Shown piece by piece: positions 1 through 22,500 of a stretch of DNA of 22,500 nucleotides (within the stretch, counting starts at the first letter, position 1; every line of letters starts with the position of its first letter). The position numbers and the translations under genes are program-made. The stretch is from Penaeus vannamei (Eukaryota; Arthropoda; Malacostraca; Decapoda; Penaeidae), in NCBI RefSeq assembly GCF_042767895.1, contig NC_091576.1, positions 15,623,232-15,645,731 on the forward strand, read 5' to 3'. The notes beneath the pieces were generated by a model that did no database searches, was not told the DNA's origin, and was given only the letters and a program-made list of their open reading frames with translations.

Positions 1-3000
1 TCTTCTAAAATATATCACAAATGCAATGTATAGGTCTTGCGTGGTATGTCTGTTGGTATGGTATCCCTTACACAAGAACGTAATTTAACACTGGAAAAGA
101 AGGATACATGTATATAATGCACATACAAAATGTTTTATATACATATATATCAATAGAAAGTATTACCTTACAAATGCATGTCACAGTGACATTAATGTGC
201 ATCAGTACAATTTGCACTATGATACCAAAGGCTTCTTGTTAAGTGTCTAAACTACATTCAAACTTTATAAAATACAAAGACTCAGATGCAGCTGTTACAG
301 CTCTCTAATCTATTTCAAATTCTATGTGGTCTGTTTGGCCCAAAATTTGCATTTTTCTGTGGCTAAGTCTGATAACAATTCAAACAACACAGATCAAAAA
401 TTTACATGCACAAAGAGTGTTATGTAATATAGGTTATCCATCTATCAAAAAAATTACACAAGGGTATTATTACATGTATGAAACACACAATGTAAATGAT
501 ATACTTCATACCTATGCATTGTAATCCTGCATTTTGCTGATATTTTTTTTTCTTTTTTCTTCATTTTATTACTTATATAACACAGCTTATTTTCTCAAGT
601 TTGAATTGGGAACATTCTAAGACCGCGAGATGAACATCTATATGTATATGTATTAATAATAATCATCAAAAAAGGAAAAGAAAAAAATCTAAGACTTTGT
701 ATAAAGATGTACAAGCAACATCCTTCTGTAACCTCTGTCTTCTTAATCTAATAATAATAATAATAATATAAATAATAATCCTACAATAATTACAAAATGA
801 CCTGACTCATATTGCCGAATCATGGAGAAATATATACATGGGAACAAGGATCCGAATGTATCATTTTGGCTTTAAGTGTCAGAACTTTAAAGAAAGAATG
901 AAAAAAGAGAATAATAAATAATAATAATAATGGTTATCATCTAAATCAGACACAGATGCAGATTGTCAAATTGCCTTAAATTGTAGTAACTACATCACAC
1001 TCTCACATTTCAAAGAGGAGTTAATATATCTTATGGATTACCTGAAGCAGATAATACCTAGAGTAAGTTGAGCTACCCCCATACTATACAAGACATCCAA
1101 ACTACACGTTACCACACTCAAATCAAAACGAAAAAAATCTATAAGAATTCTTATCAACATCATTATATTCATCCCTTTCACGTCATAAGGCCCCTTCATA
1201 GTTGTGGTGAAGAGGAACGCAATATTACATCAAACAAAATTCAAAATACTTTCCTGAAAGAGACCAGAATCTGTTTTTGTTTCTATCTGGTATATCTGTT
1301 CTCTTACACACAGCTATATCTCAACAGAAATGTTAAATAAAATTGATAAAAAACATTATTTTTATCATCAAACAGAACTTACAATATCACTCCACTCTTC
1401 AAAAGGTCTCCACAGCTCTTTGTAATAAAGGCTCGGTTCTTTGTTATAACTTAATGTGTCAGATGATTGACTGGGTTAGTTATTTCTTTAAGTTAGTTGT
1501 TAGTGATTCCTGCTTCATAACGACTAGACCATATATTTGTTAAGAGAGCAACACCACCACACTTCTACTAGTTAATTTTAGTGAAAGAAATTCATACCAC
1601 TTGACTTGTTAGTACTGCCAAAATGTTATTTTTCTTATTCTTATTGTTTGACTAGTGACCTTAAAATAAATTTTGATTGCCATTCAACAACCTCAATGTC
1701 CAGACTAGCAACAAAATTAATGAATGCAATATTTTTTTTACTGTAACATATCTGTTTTCAATCTGAATTCCTGTACGTCATGGATAAAAAATTTTGCAAT
1801 TCAAAAGCAGACTAAAAATATTCTGCAGACAGCATATATTCCATCAATGGTCATGTCCTTCTGGATATGGTGAAATCTTACCCCTTTTATGGCCACAAAT
1901 CAAGAGGAACATATCAAGATATGAAAAATAAATAGTATTCATGCATTAAATATATCATTAAGTACAGTATTTCTTAAACATCCTAATTTGGGCTATACAT
2001 AAAAAACCTCATTATAGAAAATTGATGAACCATATATTATTTCCTGTGCACATAGAGAAAATATATTTTCCATAAAACTATGAAAATGTGCATACAAGTT
2101 AAACTTTCTAGCTCTTTTACAGAAAGTTGCAGACTCTGACCAATAATGGATACATAACTGTGCAGAAAAAGACTAATGGCTAATATTTAGATCTTATTAT
2201 ATGAATTTCCGTTCTCAAAATGCAGGTCTGGCTAATACCGTCTTCACAAATGCACACACAGATTTAAAGAAAGAATTAAGCACATTTAGGATGCAATGAT
2301 GCAGTGAACCAAACTCTTATATTTTCTTTCTCTGAGAAGCAATTACAAACACATGACTTTCTTTGGTACTGAACTCATGCAATGGGAAAACTTGGTATCT
2401 TCTACTCCGGGTGCATAGACTCCTTGCAATGCTTAAGCAAAAACTGACTAAAACCAAACTTTAAAGATGATGTAGGACTAGGTTTAAATGTCTTTAAAAT
2501 GCTACTCAAGCATAAAAGAAAAAAATTATAAAATAAATAACAAGCTTTGAAATCAGTCAAGAAGAGTCAACACAAAACAACTTTCAAAAGCTTTATGACT
2601 GAAGAAATGTCTTACCAGGCAGCAAGAACCACATATTGTTTTAACAATTTCCTATTAGACACTTTGGTTCGTATGTGAGCATAAGCTACTCTCTTTTTGT
2701 ATGCATAATCTGAATGTCGCTCTGCTTAATCAGCCTACAAATAGGTCCCTTCGCTTAAAAGTTTAACAGAAAATATATATGACTATATTACAAGTTCCTC
2801 AAAGATATAATGCTAGGTTATGCATAAAATATATAGTGGTAATATTAGATAGGAAATGCTAACATTACAAGTATATAAAACATAAATCCAAAGAAGGCCA
2901 AACTATGGAAATCATATGAATGTTTCGTAATATTTCCAACTCAGCAAGTTTCCTGACAGCAGAGCTGATTAGCAAAGTACAAGCGTATAATACACATACA

Positions 3001-3715
3001 AGAGTGATCATGTAGTAAAGTGTTTGGTATATATGGCAATGTTTAGACTAGACTATTATTGCAGCTTCTTTGTAACACTTGTACTCAAATCAACACACTT
3101 TCACACTCGCAGAAATGCAGACACACAAACACACACACATACAAGGTAAGTTCCTTCTGACTAGACACTACTAGGTACGAAATCTAAAGTCATCAATGCA
3201 TCAAAATATGAAAAGTTCATTGTACAGTAAAACACCCTAGATGTGTCTATTGGCTGTACTGATATGAGCAAAGAGGCAAGGCTTTTCACAATTTTTAATC
3301 TCATACAAAATTCCTGAACCTTCAAAAGACTGTGAATCATTCAATAATTGAATATTAAGGCATATCAAATATTGTCATAGATACAAAATATTTGTTTGCA
3401 ACAAACTCTGTCTGCCTCTATCAATTACAGGCACTGTAAAATTTACCGGCTACAAACACAGCTACGTGTTAAAATATAGAAATGTTAGAACATCTCTGCA
3501 GTTTTAAAACCCTCTCACCTTAATCCTAGGAGGTGGCCGAGCTTTTTTCTTTTTTCAAAAAAATCTTCTGCAGAGAATACTGAAGAATGTTCATCGATCA
3601 CTCTCTGTCTGTTTGTCTGTAGCTCTCTCCCCTCCACATGCTATAATAGCTGCAAAAACCCTGACCTGCCCTAGTGGTATCCTAGTTCTTGTTTGGTTCT
3701 TTGGCTACCGGACAG
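1..3715 (-). other. AT-rich region downstream of the stop codon; probable 3'UTR then intergenic DNA
   Basis: I see no convincing coding exon on either strand. On the minus strand the nearest poly(A)-signal-like hexamer is ATTAAA at 3299-3294, and an AATAAA lies far downstream at 570-565. A short 3'UTR of about 0.45 kb and a long one of about 3.1 kb are therefore both possible. Simple repeats include (TAA)n near 749-768 and 910-930 and a short CA run near 3122-3140. The true 3' end cannot be set from sequence alone. Confidence 0.4.
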
Positions 3716-14592
<10,877 letters not shown>

Positions 14593-14891
14593 GACTAGAT
14601 CTGCAAAAGATATGTCTACAATCAGTGAGGATATTAAAATAAAGACATAAATGGACTTTGGGAAAGGTTTTGTATATAGAAAAAAGAAGGAAAAAGGGGA
14701 TATTCACTCACAGAGATTAAAATATGGCAATTATTGCTCTCAGGCATGTGTGCATAATGGATGAAACATGGCAAAGCAAAAGGTGGAAAATACAAAAACA
14801 TGATTAAAATTCAAAGTAGAATGATTTGCCAAGAAAATAGTTTTTAAAATGACAAAAATAATCAGATGAATAAATTTTCCTTAATCTGATC

Positions 14892-15082
14892 TTAACCCAC
14901 TTGTACCAGGTGTATCACAAAAAATAAATAAATAAATAAATAATAAATAAATAAATAAATATATAAATTATAATGGTAAAATTAAATCAAATATCCCACT
15001 CGTCATGTACTGGCCTGCGTTTTTGAAGCCGCCCGGAATCTATTATTTTCAGCTTGAAAATGTACCGGTGCTAGTGGGTTAA
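14892..15082. mobile_element. TTAA-flanked miniature element A
   Basis: The left end TTAACCCACTTGTACC and the right end GGTGCTAGTGGGTTAA are inverted repeats of about 16 bp with two mismatches, flanked by TTAA at 14892-14895 and 15079-15082. The 191-bp unit contains an (AAAT)n microsatellite and no reading frame. These ends agree with a piggyBac-type miniature element (TTAA target, CCC terminus). Confidence 0.75.
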
Positions 15083-15432
15083 CCCATCAGCGACGGGTAA
15101 AAATTTTGTCAAGTTTACGTATGCACCGGCTTGTTAGCGCGCACCGGCAGTTTCCCCTGTTTGCACCTGGCTCGATCAGTAGTTTGCGAGCGACATAAAA
15201 GCTTTTATTTTGCTAAAATTTATAGAAATATTAAAATTTTGAAGGTTTACCTTCACTTTAGGTGCCATTGCCTAAAATCTTTACCATATAAATGAAGCCG
15301 CTATTAGTGGAGAAAAACAACCTCCGTCCGACAAGCCAGTAGCACGGGAAAGGGCATGGCATGATGCCCCCAGCGTTTGGTCCACAACAGCCATGGCATG
15401 TACGTACATGACACCCGGCGCCAATGGGTTAA
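15079..15432. mobile_element. TTAA-flanked miniature element B, family 2
   Basis: The left end TTAACCCATCAGCGACGGGT and the right end ACCCGGCGCCAATGGGTTAA are inverted repeats of about 20 bp with three mismatches. The 354-bp element is GC-richer than its surroundings. It holds the perfect palindrome CATGTACGTACATG at 15397-15410. It starts at the same TTAA that ends element A. An end fragment of the family occurs at 12013-12066. No coding capacity. Confidence 0.78.
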
Positions 15433-15803
15433 GATCACCATAAGGAGTAACCTACCAAGGAAAGTGTTACCAAGTAGCGCCACTTCTATTTAGCCTACTG
15501 AACCCAAAAATTAAACTGATTTCTTCCCTAGAATATTCTGATGGTTATTAATGGTAAGGAATTCTTCGATATTGTAAATAAAAGAGAGGAATTTTGGTTT
15601 TACTTCTGATCATTATAACAACAGCAAGTAAATCATACAAATAATTATGTATCTACCTATATCTGCTATCTCACATTGGCTAAACATGGTGACATTAACC
15701 CTTGACCACAACAATTTGTGTGACACTTTATGGTATTTTTCAGTGCATTTTCTTTGAAAATGTTTCATTAATGACAAAGGCAAAAGCATTATCAAAGAAG
15801 AAG

Positions 15804-15809
15804 CCCCCC

Positions 15810-15860
<51 letters not shown>
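15804..15860 (+). repeat. C-run then poly(A) of 46
   Basis: Nine C residues (15804-15812), TC, and then 46 A residues. It may be a retroposon tail or a homopolymer expansion. The sequence before it is not recognised. Confidence 0.9.
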
Positions 15861-15861
<1 letters not shown>

Positions 15862-15959
15862 ATGGTACAGCATCTATTATCAGCAGACCCTGAGGTAAAA
15901 AGAAGTCTGGTGGATTGGTAATTTGAATCAGCCCACCGCAAATAATTAGCCAACCCACT

Positions 15960-16420
15960 GTTTCCCACAATGGCATGCATGTGTATAACATGGCTCCTGT
16001 GAGTTTAGTTTATTAACTGTCTTTAAACACAGATGGATTGACAAGTGCTTAGTCATCAAGAAGTCAATCACTAGTCCGAACTATCTTGTTAGTTTACCCT
16101 TTTCCTTGATTTCTTGAGATATTTGTTAGTTTTCTTTTACACTCTTCATATAATTCTTGACATTTTAATGATTAAGTCATTAATAATAATAACAGCATTC
16201 ATATTAACATTATTCATTATCATTCTTTAGAAAAAAAAAATAATAATATAAACTAAAGGAAGGGGAGATCATATGCCTACTAATTGACTCCTTAGTGGCC
16301 ATCAATGTGCAAACACAATTCACAAAACAAAGCTGCAGTGAATGATATGTGTTGAAATGCTAGTACCACTTTCTCCATCCAACAGGCTAAGGTGACCCAT
16401 ATGGGAGGGAGGGCACAAAT
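15960..16420. mobile_element. Degraded family 3 element
   Basis: Blocks ACACAGATGGATTGACAAG, AGTGCTTAGTCATCAAG, CCCTTTTCCTTGATTTCTTG and GGCCATCAATGTG match the order of blocks in 4387-4815. Ends are eroded, with only TTAA at 16012 near the left. The edges given are approximate. Confidence 0.4.
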
Positions 16421-17226
16421 TGTACATGTGCATTTAGTGAATCTTACAACCACATGGCACAGTGTGTCTATAAAAATCACAATAGTCTGAATATTTTTGG
16501 TGCTGTGGTAAAAGCCAACAAACCACCATTGCATTTATTCTGGTTACGTGTTGAAAATAAATTTTCAAGGGGCACCATCAACATACATGCAATACTGCAA
16601 TCAATACAGCTTCATGTGGCACTGTTTCTTCCTGCTACAATCATGAGGAAATGGCGGCAATATAATCATTTGGTACAATAAGTGGAATAAATGTATTTGT
16701 CTGTTGATCTATGGACCATTTACATTGTTTATAGATGAACTGAACATGCTGGTTTAGGTTTGTTAATGGTTAAATCTATTACAATATTGATATACACAAA
16801 TTGAACTGAAAATATATCATCTCTGGTGTGTCAAAACTGGCCTTGTTATTTGTCTAGAACTCGGTGGTGGAAATGAAACTGAAAAGAGCTTCATTTTGAG
16901 TGGATGGATAAACTTGTGATAATGGACTGAAACTTAGTTAACTGCATTCATAATTTTTATAAGCAATGGATAAGGAACACAAAATTTCTAATTCAAAGAA
17001 TACAAATAATCATAATGAATATTCCATTTGCAGAAGAAGACCCATAATTCATAGAGACAAACACACTGTGATTATGAATTCTCCTAACATTTCTATTTCA
17101 TGAAGAAATGCTATAACTTTCAGAAAATTCAGGTTAACAATCCCATATCCATACCTCTGAAAACCGAATATCTTTAGCGTTGAGTTTATGTGCAAAAAGC
17201 CTACCTACTAGACTTACTTATGGTCT
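16421..17226. other. AT-rich non-coding stretch
   Basis: I see no exon, RNA gene or clear repeat on either strand. It probably belongs to the 5'UTR intron of the BTB-ZF gene. Confidence 0.5.
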
Positions 17227-17925
17227 TTAACCCCTTATACCCCGATGACATTGCGGTCACGTCAAGGAAAAACTTGGGTAGCTGCCCGGGTAACGTGAAT
17301 ATACCGCCAATTGGGCAAATGGACCTCTGCCCGGGTGACGTGAACAAACCATCAAGATCCAAGGCCAGGGTGATGGAAAAGACTCACCACGAGTGCATAG
17401 ACCTCTTGGAGTGTGATTTGACTCATTAGGCACCTGGAAGGGGGCTTTAGCATTATTCCCATCGATAGACGAATGTGGAGTGTAACGTGCATAAGCAGTG
17501 ACTGGAAGAGCGCTAGCTCCAGGGAGGATGTCATTTCCATGCTGCGCACCGTATTCCTGGCCGCTGTGACTGGCGGCACAAGTTGTATTACTTAAATTTG
17601 AGAAATACAAAAAAATGAGATATATGACACAAATAACCAAATGCTCCATATATTTTTTTCTTACTATTTAGTACATAGAAAGATGATATGGAACCTGAGC
17701 AAGGAAAATAAGTAATTACCATCTGGATAAATGGAGATAAAGCTAAAAAAGTTTACACAAAATCACTTTTCAAAAGTGAGGCACAGAGTCTCGTCACTGC
17801 TCATGGGTGTTTATGCACACCCGACCTACATGCCGCACGCTCGGGATGTTGGCCACTTATGTAAATCATTGCCCGTGGTTTTCAGCTTCGTGATTTCCGT
17901 CATGCAACCGGATCCAAGGGGTTAA
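17227..17925. mobile_element. TTAA-flanked element, family 1 copy C, full length
   Basis: TTAACCCCTT at 17227 and AAGGGGTTAA ending at 17925 are perfect 10-bp inverted ends around 699 bp. Subterminal repeats follow the left end: CCCGGGTAACGTGAA and CCCGGGTGACGTGAA about 45 bp apart. The body aligns with 5910-6590, and both ends of the body with 6776-7336. No transposase is encoded, so this is a non-autonomous element. TTAA flanks and CCC termini agree with the piggyBac superfamily, which is inferred from ends only. Confidence 0.82.
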
Positions 17926-18364
17926 CATCCCTCTATCTTATTTATCAGTATATTACTCTATATATAGTGTAAAAATGTTTGAACTCTTTTTTCTACCCTT
18001 CATAATTTGAGCATTCATACATTTTTACTGCAATATTATTTGAATTTCTGAAAACCAAAAAAATTAATAATGCAAGCACAACCAGCTCAAAGGGTTTTGG
18101 ATAGGGGATTGTGTCCCTGCAACAATAAATGAAGTAGGAAGACATCAAGTGACATGTACAATCATACAGCACCTATGAGTCACTTGTGTGCTAGGAAAAT
18201 CTGGAATCTTAATCACTTTCGGCACCAGACAGACTCCAACTTCCAAACACCACCAGAAGATTTCAGCCACAAAGGAAAAATACTCTAAAATATTCTACTA
18301 AATGTTTTAGTGTTCACATTAAGAATATACTAGGAAGCCATGTCTTCAAGGAAAACTATTACAA
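17926..18364. other. AT-rich non-coding stretch before the purine block
   Basis: Nothing recognisable on either strand. It is likely intronic. Confidence 0.5.
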
Positions 18365-19545
<1,181 letters not shown>

Positions 19546-20795
19546 ATCTTCCTCCAAGCAAAACAAGCTGTTGTGTATTACTTTAAGTAAAGTGAATATA
19601 TTGAAACATAAATAATATAACTGAACATGACAGTAATAAGCAAAAAAATGAAATATAGGTTTTCTAGAGGCTAACATTTTCTACAAGTAACCAATTTGAT
19701 ACCATAATGTATCCAAAGTCTTAATATAGTAAAATAAGGGTAGATTTTAGATACAGTATTTTAAAGGGAGGTAAAAGTTTGGTTTTAACTATAAAATTCT
19801 CTATTATATGATTTTGTTCATGTCTCTCCACTTCGCATAATGACAAAGACCAACAAACCTCTACCATATATATTCTGGCAAGACAGCACTTGGATAGGTC
19901 TCTCATCTGACCATAAAGCTCTATCTTGCCTTAATATACTACGTAAAGGTTCGTAGTCCTTTACTGCAGCTATCATCTGAGTCAGTTTCACTTACGAAGC
20001 TTTATTCATAGGAGTGTGCATGTTATTTGGGTACTCTTATAATAATTATAAAGGCTTACATTTCTATATCTTTGTACTGTACTACTCTGAAGAATCACCA
20101 AATAAAAAAAGTAAATCATGCTTTGTTTGTGATTACATAGTCATGACTATAAATTACTATCTAACTATATATCAAAACTAAAAGCAAATCTGCAACATTA
20201 CAAATATAAAGCCTTTCGGACAGGTTACTCATATTAAAAAATCAATTGCTCTTTTCATATTCATGAAAACATTATACAACATGCATATTTTGCAATACTT
20301 CAAATGCACTGCCTATTCACAACACTCCATTTTCCCCATAAAAGAACAGTTAAACCTTACCCCCCAGCCCTGCACAAAAATCATTAGTCATTTATCTGAT
20401 ATCGTGCATGCCAAACGTAATATTCTGTTGTAAAATGATCTCATATAAACAACAATTCATAAAACTGCAGCAAAACAAAGCCTTGCAGCGATTTAAAATC
20501 CTTTACCCAAACAAATGCGAGTAAAAACACACACCAACGCACGAAGTACCTTTTCCACGCCTGGAATCAGTTTATTATAGTAAAACCACCAATGGCTTTC
20601 CCCTCCTAACCTTCCTTTTATTCCCCATTTGCTCTATCGACCTAAACCTATCTACTAAAAGATCCAGATATTAGGGAAAAAACGAAAAATATACCGAACA
20701 CTTGCGTTGTTTTGGTGGTATTTTCAGGGTCTAGCAGAAGCCACAGATCCCCGGGAGTGAATTGTCTCGTTTTTTCCCTATTTCCCGGCCTCTCT
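19546..20795. other. Non-coding stretch, possibly including the noncoding 5' exon of the BTB-ZF gene
   Basis: No coding sequence is visible. The first part (about 19546-19635) is a diverged copy of 18735-18829. On the minus strand, possible donor sites for a noncoding first exon are AAAAG|GTACTT at about 20550/20549 and TTC|GTAAGT at about 19995. None can be preferred without transcript data. Confidence 0.35.
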
Positions 20796-20799
20796 TAGT

Positions 20800-21540
20800 A
20801 CTTAAAGCTTCCCACATACAGCGCACGTCCATATTCCGTCCACCTACCGTTCATTGACGAGAAAATTGGGAGTAATAAAGTATATATTATTCACATTTTT
20901 GGTTTTAGATTTTCTCGACCACAAGTTTTGTTGTGGTTTTTGTGGCTATAAGTGTAAGAGGATGAGTTTCTGACGCTCTACGAGGAGGCAAAAGCAAAGC
21001 GATTCGGTGGATAAAGAAGGTTTCGATTGGAACTATAAAAGATTGAATACTCTCTCTCCGGCCGAGCGAGTAAGGATCGAGGCTGTTGTGGTGTTTATAC
21101 AGTGAGGTTGAGGGAAGTGGTGGAAGACGGGACAATCGCCTCCAAATGTTTTTCCGAAATTCTGGGCAACTTCGACTCGGATCTTAGATACAGTAAGTGG
21201 ACTTAGTAATGAGAGTTCGGGCGGCGGCGTGGTGGGTGCGGTAGGCGGCGGGGGGCGAAGGTGAGGAGAGGGTGTGGAAGAGGGTGAGGTTGGTGTGGAT
21301 AGAGAGAGAGAGAGAGAGTTGCGGGCGGCGGGCGGCGGTGGTGGGTGCTGCGTGGCGCCCGCATTCCGCGCACGGTGAGGGTCCGCCCCCGCCCACCTCA
21401 CCCCCAACCCCGCCCGCCTCTCCTCTGCCCGCCCCGCCCCACGCCGCCCTTTGTTGCCTCTCACACGGGCGGCGTCACCAGCACCCGCCACACCTGCCGC
21501 CCACACCGCCACGCCGCGCCCAGGTGAGTGCCAGGTGAGA
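20800..21540. promoter_or_regulatory. CpG-rich, probably bidirectional promoter region
   Basis: Base composition changes sharply, with 21200-21530 strongly GC- and CpG-rich in an otherwise AT-rich window. On the plus strand, TATAAAA at 21034-21040 lies about 25-30 bp before a CT-rich, initiator-like stretch at 21059-21070. A short (GA)9-10 run at 21301-21319 could bind GAGA-type factors. The position suits the missing first exon of the minus-strand BTB-ZF gene and a divergent plus-strand transcript. This is inference from composition and motifs. Confidence 0.45.
21065..21523 (+). other. Candidate first exon of a divergent plus-strand transcript
   Basis: Downstream of the TATA-like box, two plus-strand donor sites are visible: ACA|GTAAGT at 21193 and the near-perfect CAG|GTGAGT at 21524. 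Reading frames in the GC-rich part are Arg/Pro/Ala-rich with no recognisable domain, so a noncoding exon (5'UTR or lncRNA) is more likely than a coding one. Confidence 0.3.
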
Positions 21541-22500
21541 TCAGGCACCTCCAAGGGGGTGGGGGTATGGGTGTGTGTTATTGTTGTTGTTATTATTTTT
21601 TTTTAAGGTGTTATTTGGCCAGGTGAGCATGGAATGTGAAGTTTTGGGGTCCATGTCCAGGTGAGGTTATGGAAGGGGTTTCCCATGCCCAGGTGTGGAT
21701 TTATTAGCAGGGAGGATGGTAGGGGATGTCTGATGCTAGGGGATGTTTACAGCCAGTTGTTTGGAATGGCAGGGGATGTTGTCATCTTCAGACAGTGTTT
21801 TATTTTGGTGCTGTGGAATTTGTGAAGTATTGGTTATGAAAGCGGATGATAGGAAGGAATTTTCCCACAGTCATTGATAGCCAAGATCAGTTTCGTATAT
21901 GGATGTCTACTTCTGACAAAATCTAAATGTTCTGTGCATAGGATGTCTGAGAAGTTGATGATGCAACAACATAAAAAGTGAGCATTGTCTTTCAACAATA
22001 TCTGCAGTGTTTGCATCCGCAGAGAAAGTTCATTGAAACTTCAGGCCAGTCATTGTATTGAATGATGTTGCTTGACACTCATTTTGTAATCTGCCTAGAT
22101 ATGCTTATCTCCATAAAACTTATAATCAGAATGATATCTATCTCTTTAGATATGATAGGAGAGATAATGATATCAATATTATGTTTAAACTTGTTCTTCC
22201 AACTTTCTCTCATTTGATGAAAAAAAATCCAAAGAAAACCTTTATTTATTTATCTCACTTTAAGATAAGTATTAGGTAATATTTCCTCCTGAAGATGTAT
22301 TTTTCTATTTCATGTATGTCAGTTAGTTAATGCTGTTTTTGGTAATCATTTTACAAGCTGTATTATGAATGGAGAAATGATAAAGTTCATTATCATCAAC
22401 AGAAGTGGTCAATAGCAAAGTTAATATTATGGTTAGATCTTATTACTGTGAAAGAAAATTTCAAAATTGCAGAGTTTTAAGTAGTCCTGTTTATTGAATA
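21541..22500 (+). other. Non-coding stretch, probable first intron of the divergent transcript
   Basis: The GC-rich region fades into AT-rich sequence. Several AGGTGAG-like motifs follow the strong donor (for example 21531-21537, 21621-21627 and 21659-21665). No coding exon, RNA gene or recognised repeat is visible up to the window edge. Confidence 0.35.

Noticed and set aside
15613..15991. Poly-Phe and poly-Lys frames
   Set aside because: They are caused by the 46-nt poly(A) tract.
21033..21554. Minus-strand frame of 173 codons in the GC-rich region
   Set aside because: Its Pro/Arg/Ala/Gly composition follows from GC richness. There is no domain, and plus-strand frames of equal openness overlap it.

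Overview
This is eukaryotic nuclear DNA, most likely from an arthropod and plausibly a decapod crustacean such as a penaeid shrimp. The evidence is an AT-rich background, long GT-AG introns, tRNA-derived SINEs, many small TTAA-flanked transposon relics, very long (GA)n tracts, and a BTB domain of the arthropod tramtrack/Broad type. The species assignment is inference. There are no operons, no prokaryotic genes and no transposase or reverse-transcriptase reading frame.

The window is dominated by one gene on the minus strand. I rebuilt it from six coding exons: 14592-14512, 13149-12958, 11806-11108, 9103-8840, 7533-7385 and 4001-3716. All five junctions are GT-AG and in frame, giving a 556-residue BTB-zinc-finger transcription factor. 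Its order is N-terminal BTB/POZ domain, a long Ser/Pro/Asn/Gln-rich linker with basic patches and a candidate SUMO site, two C2H2 zinc fingers, and an acidic tail. The second finger is split by the last intron. The protein starts 8 nt inside its exon, so at least one noncoding 5' exon lies upstream, probably near 20.5-21.3 kb. The orthologue could not be named.

Layout. 1-3715: AT-rich DNA downstream of the stop, probably 3'UTR and then intergenic. 3716-14600: the BTB-ZF gene, with introns full of mobile-element relics. 14601 to about 20.5 kb: probably the 5'UTR intron, holding three or more TTAA-flanked elements and a purine block of about 1.2 kb. About 20.8-21.55 kb: GC- and CpG-rich promoter-like region with a plus-strand TATA-like box and a strong plus-strand splice donor, suggesting a bidirectional promoter or a divergent transcript. 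21.55-22.5 kb: noncoding, probably the first intron of that transcript.

The most unusual structure is a set of at least nine short elements bounded by TTAA-CCC and GGG-TTAA, the boundary signature of piggyBac-type non-autonomous elements. Two sit end to end and share one TTAA. One has lost its middle to a 19-bp CT minisatellite followed by a (GA)n tract. That pair of tracts should fold into a long hairpin in the BTB-ZF pre-mRNA, close to the donor site that splits zinc finger 2.
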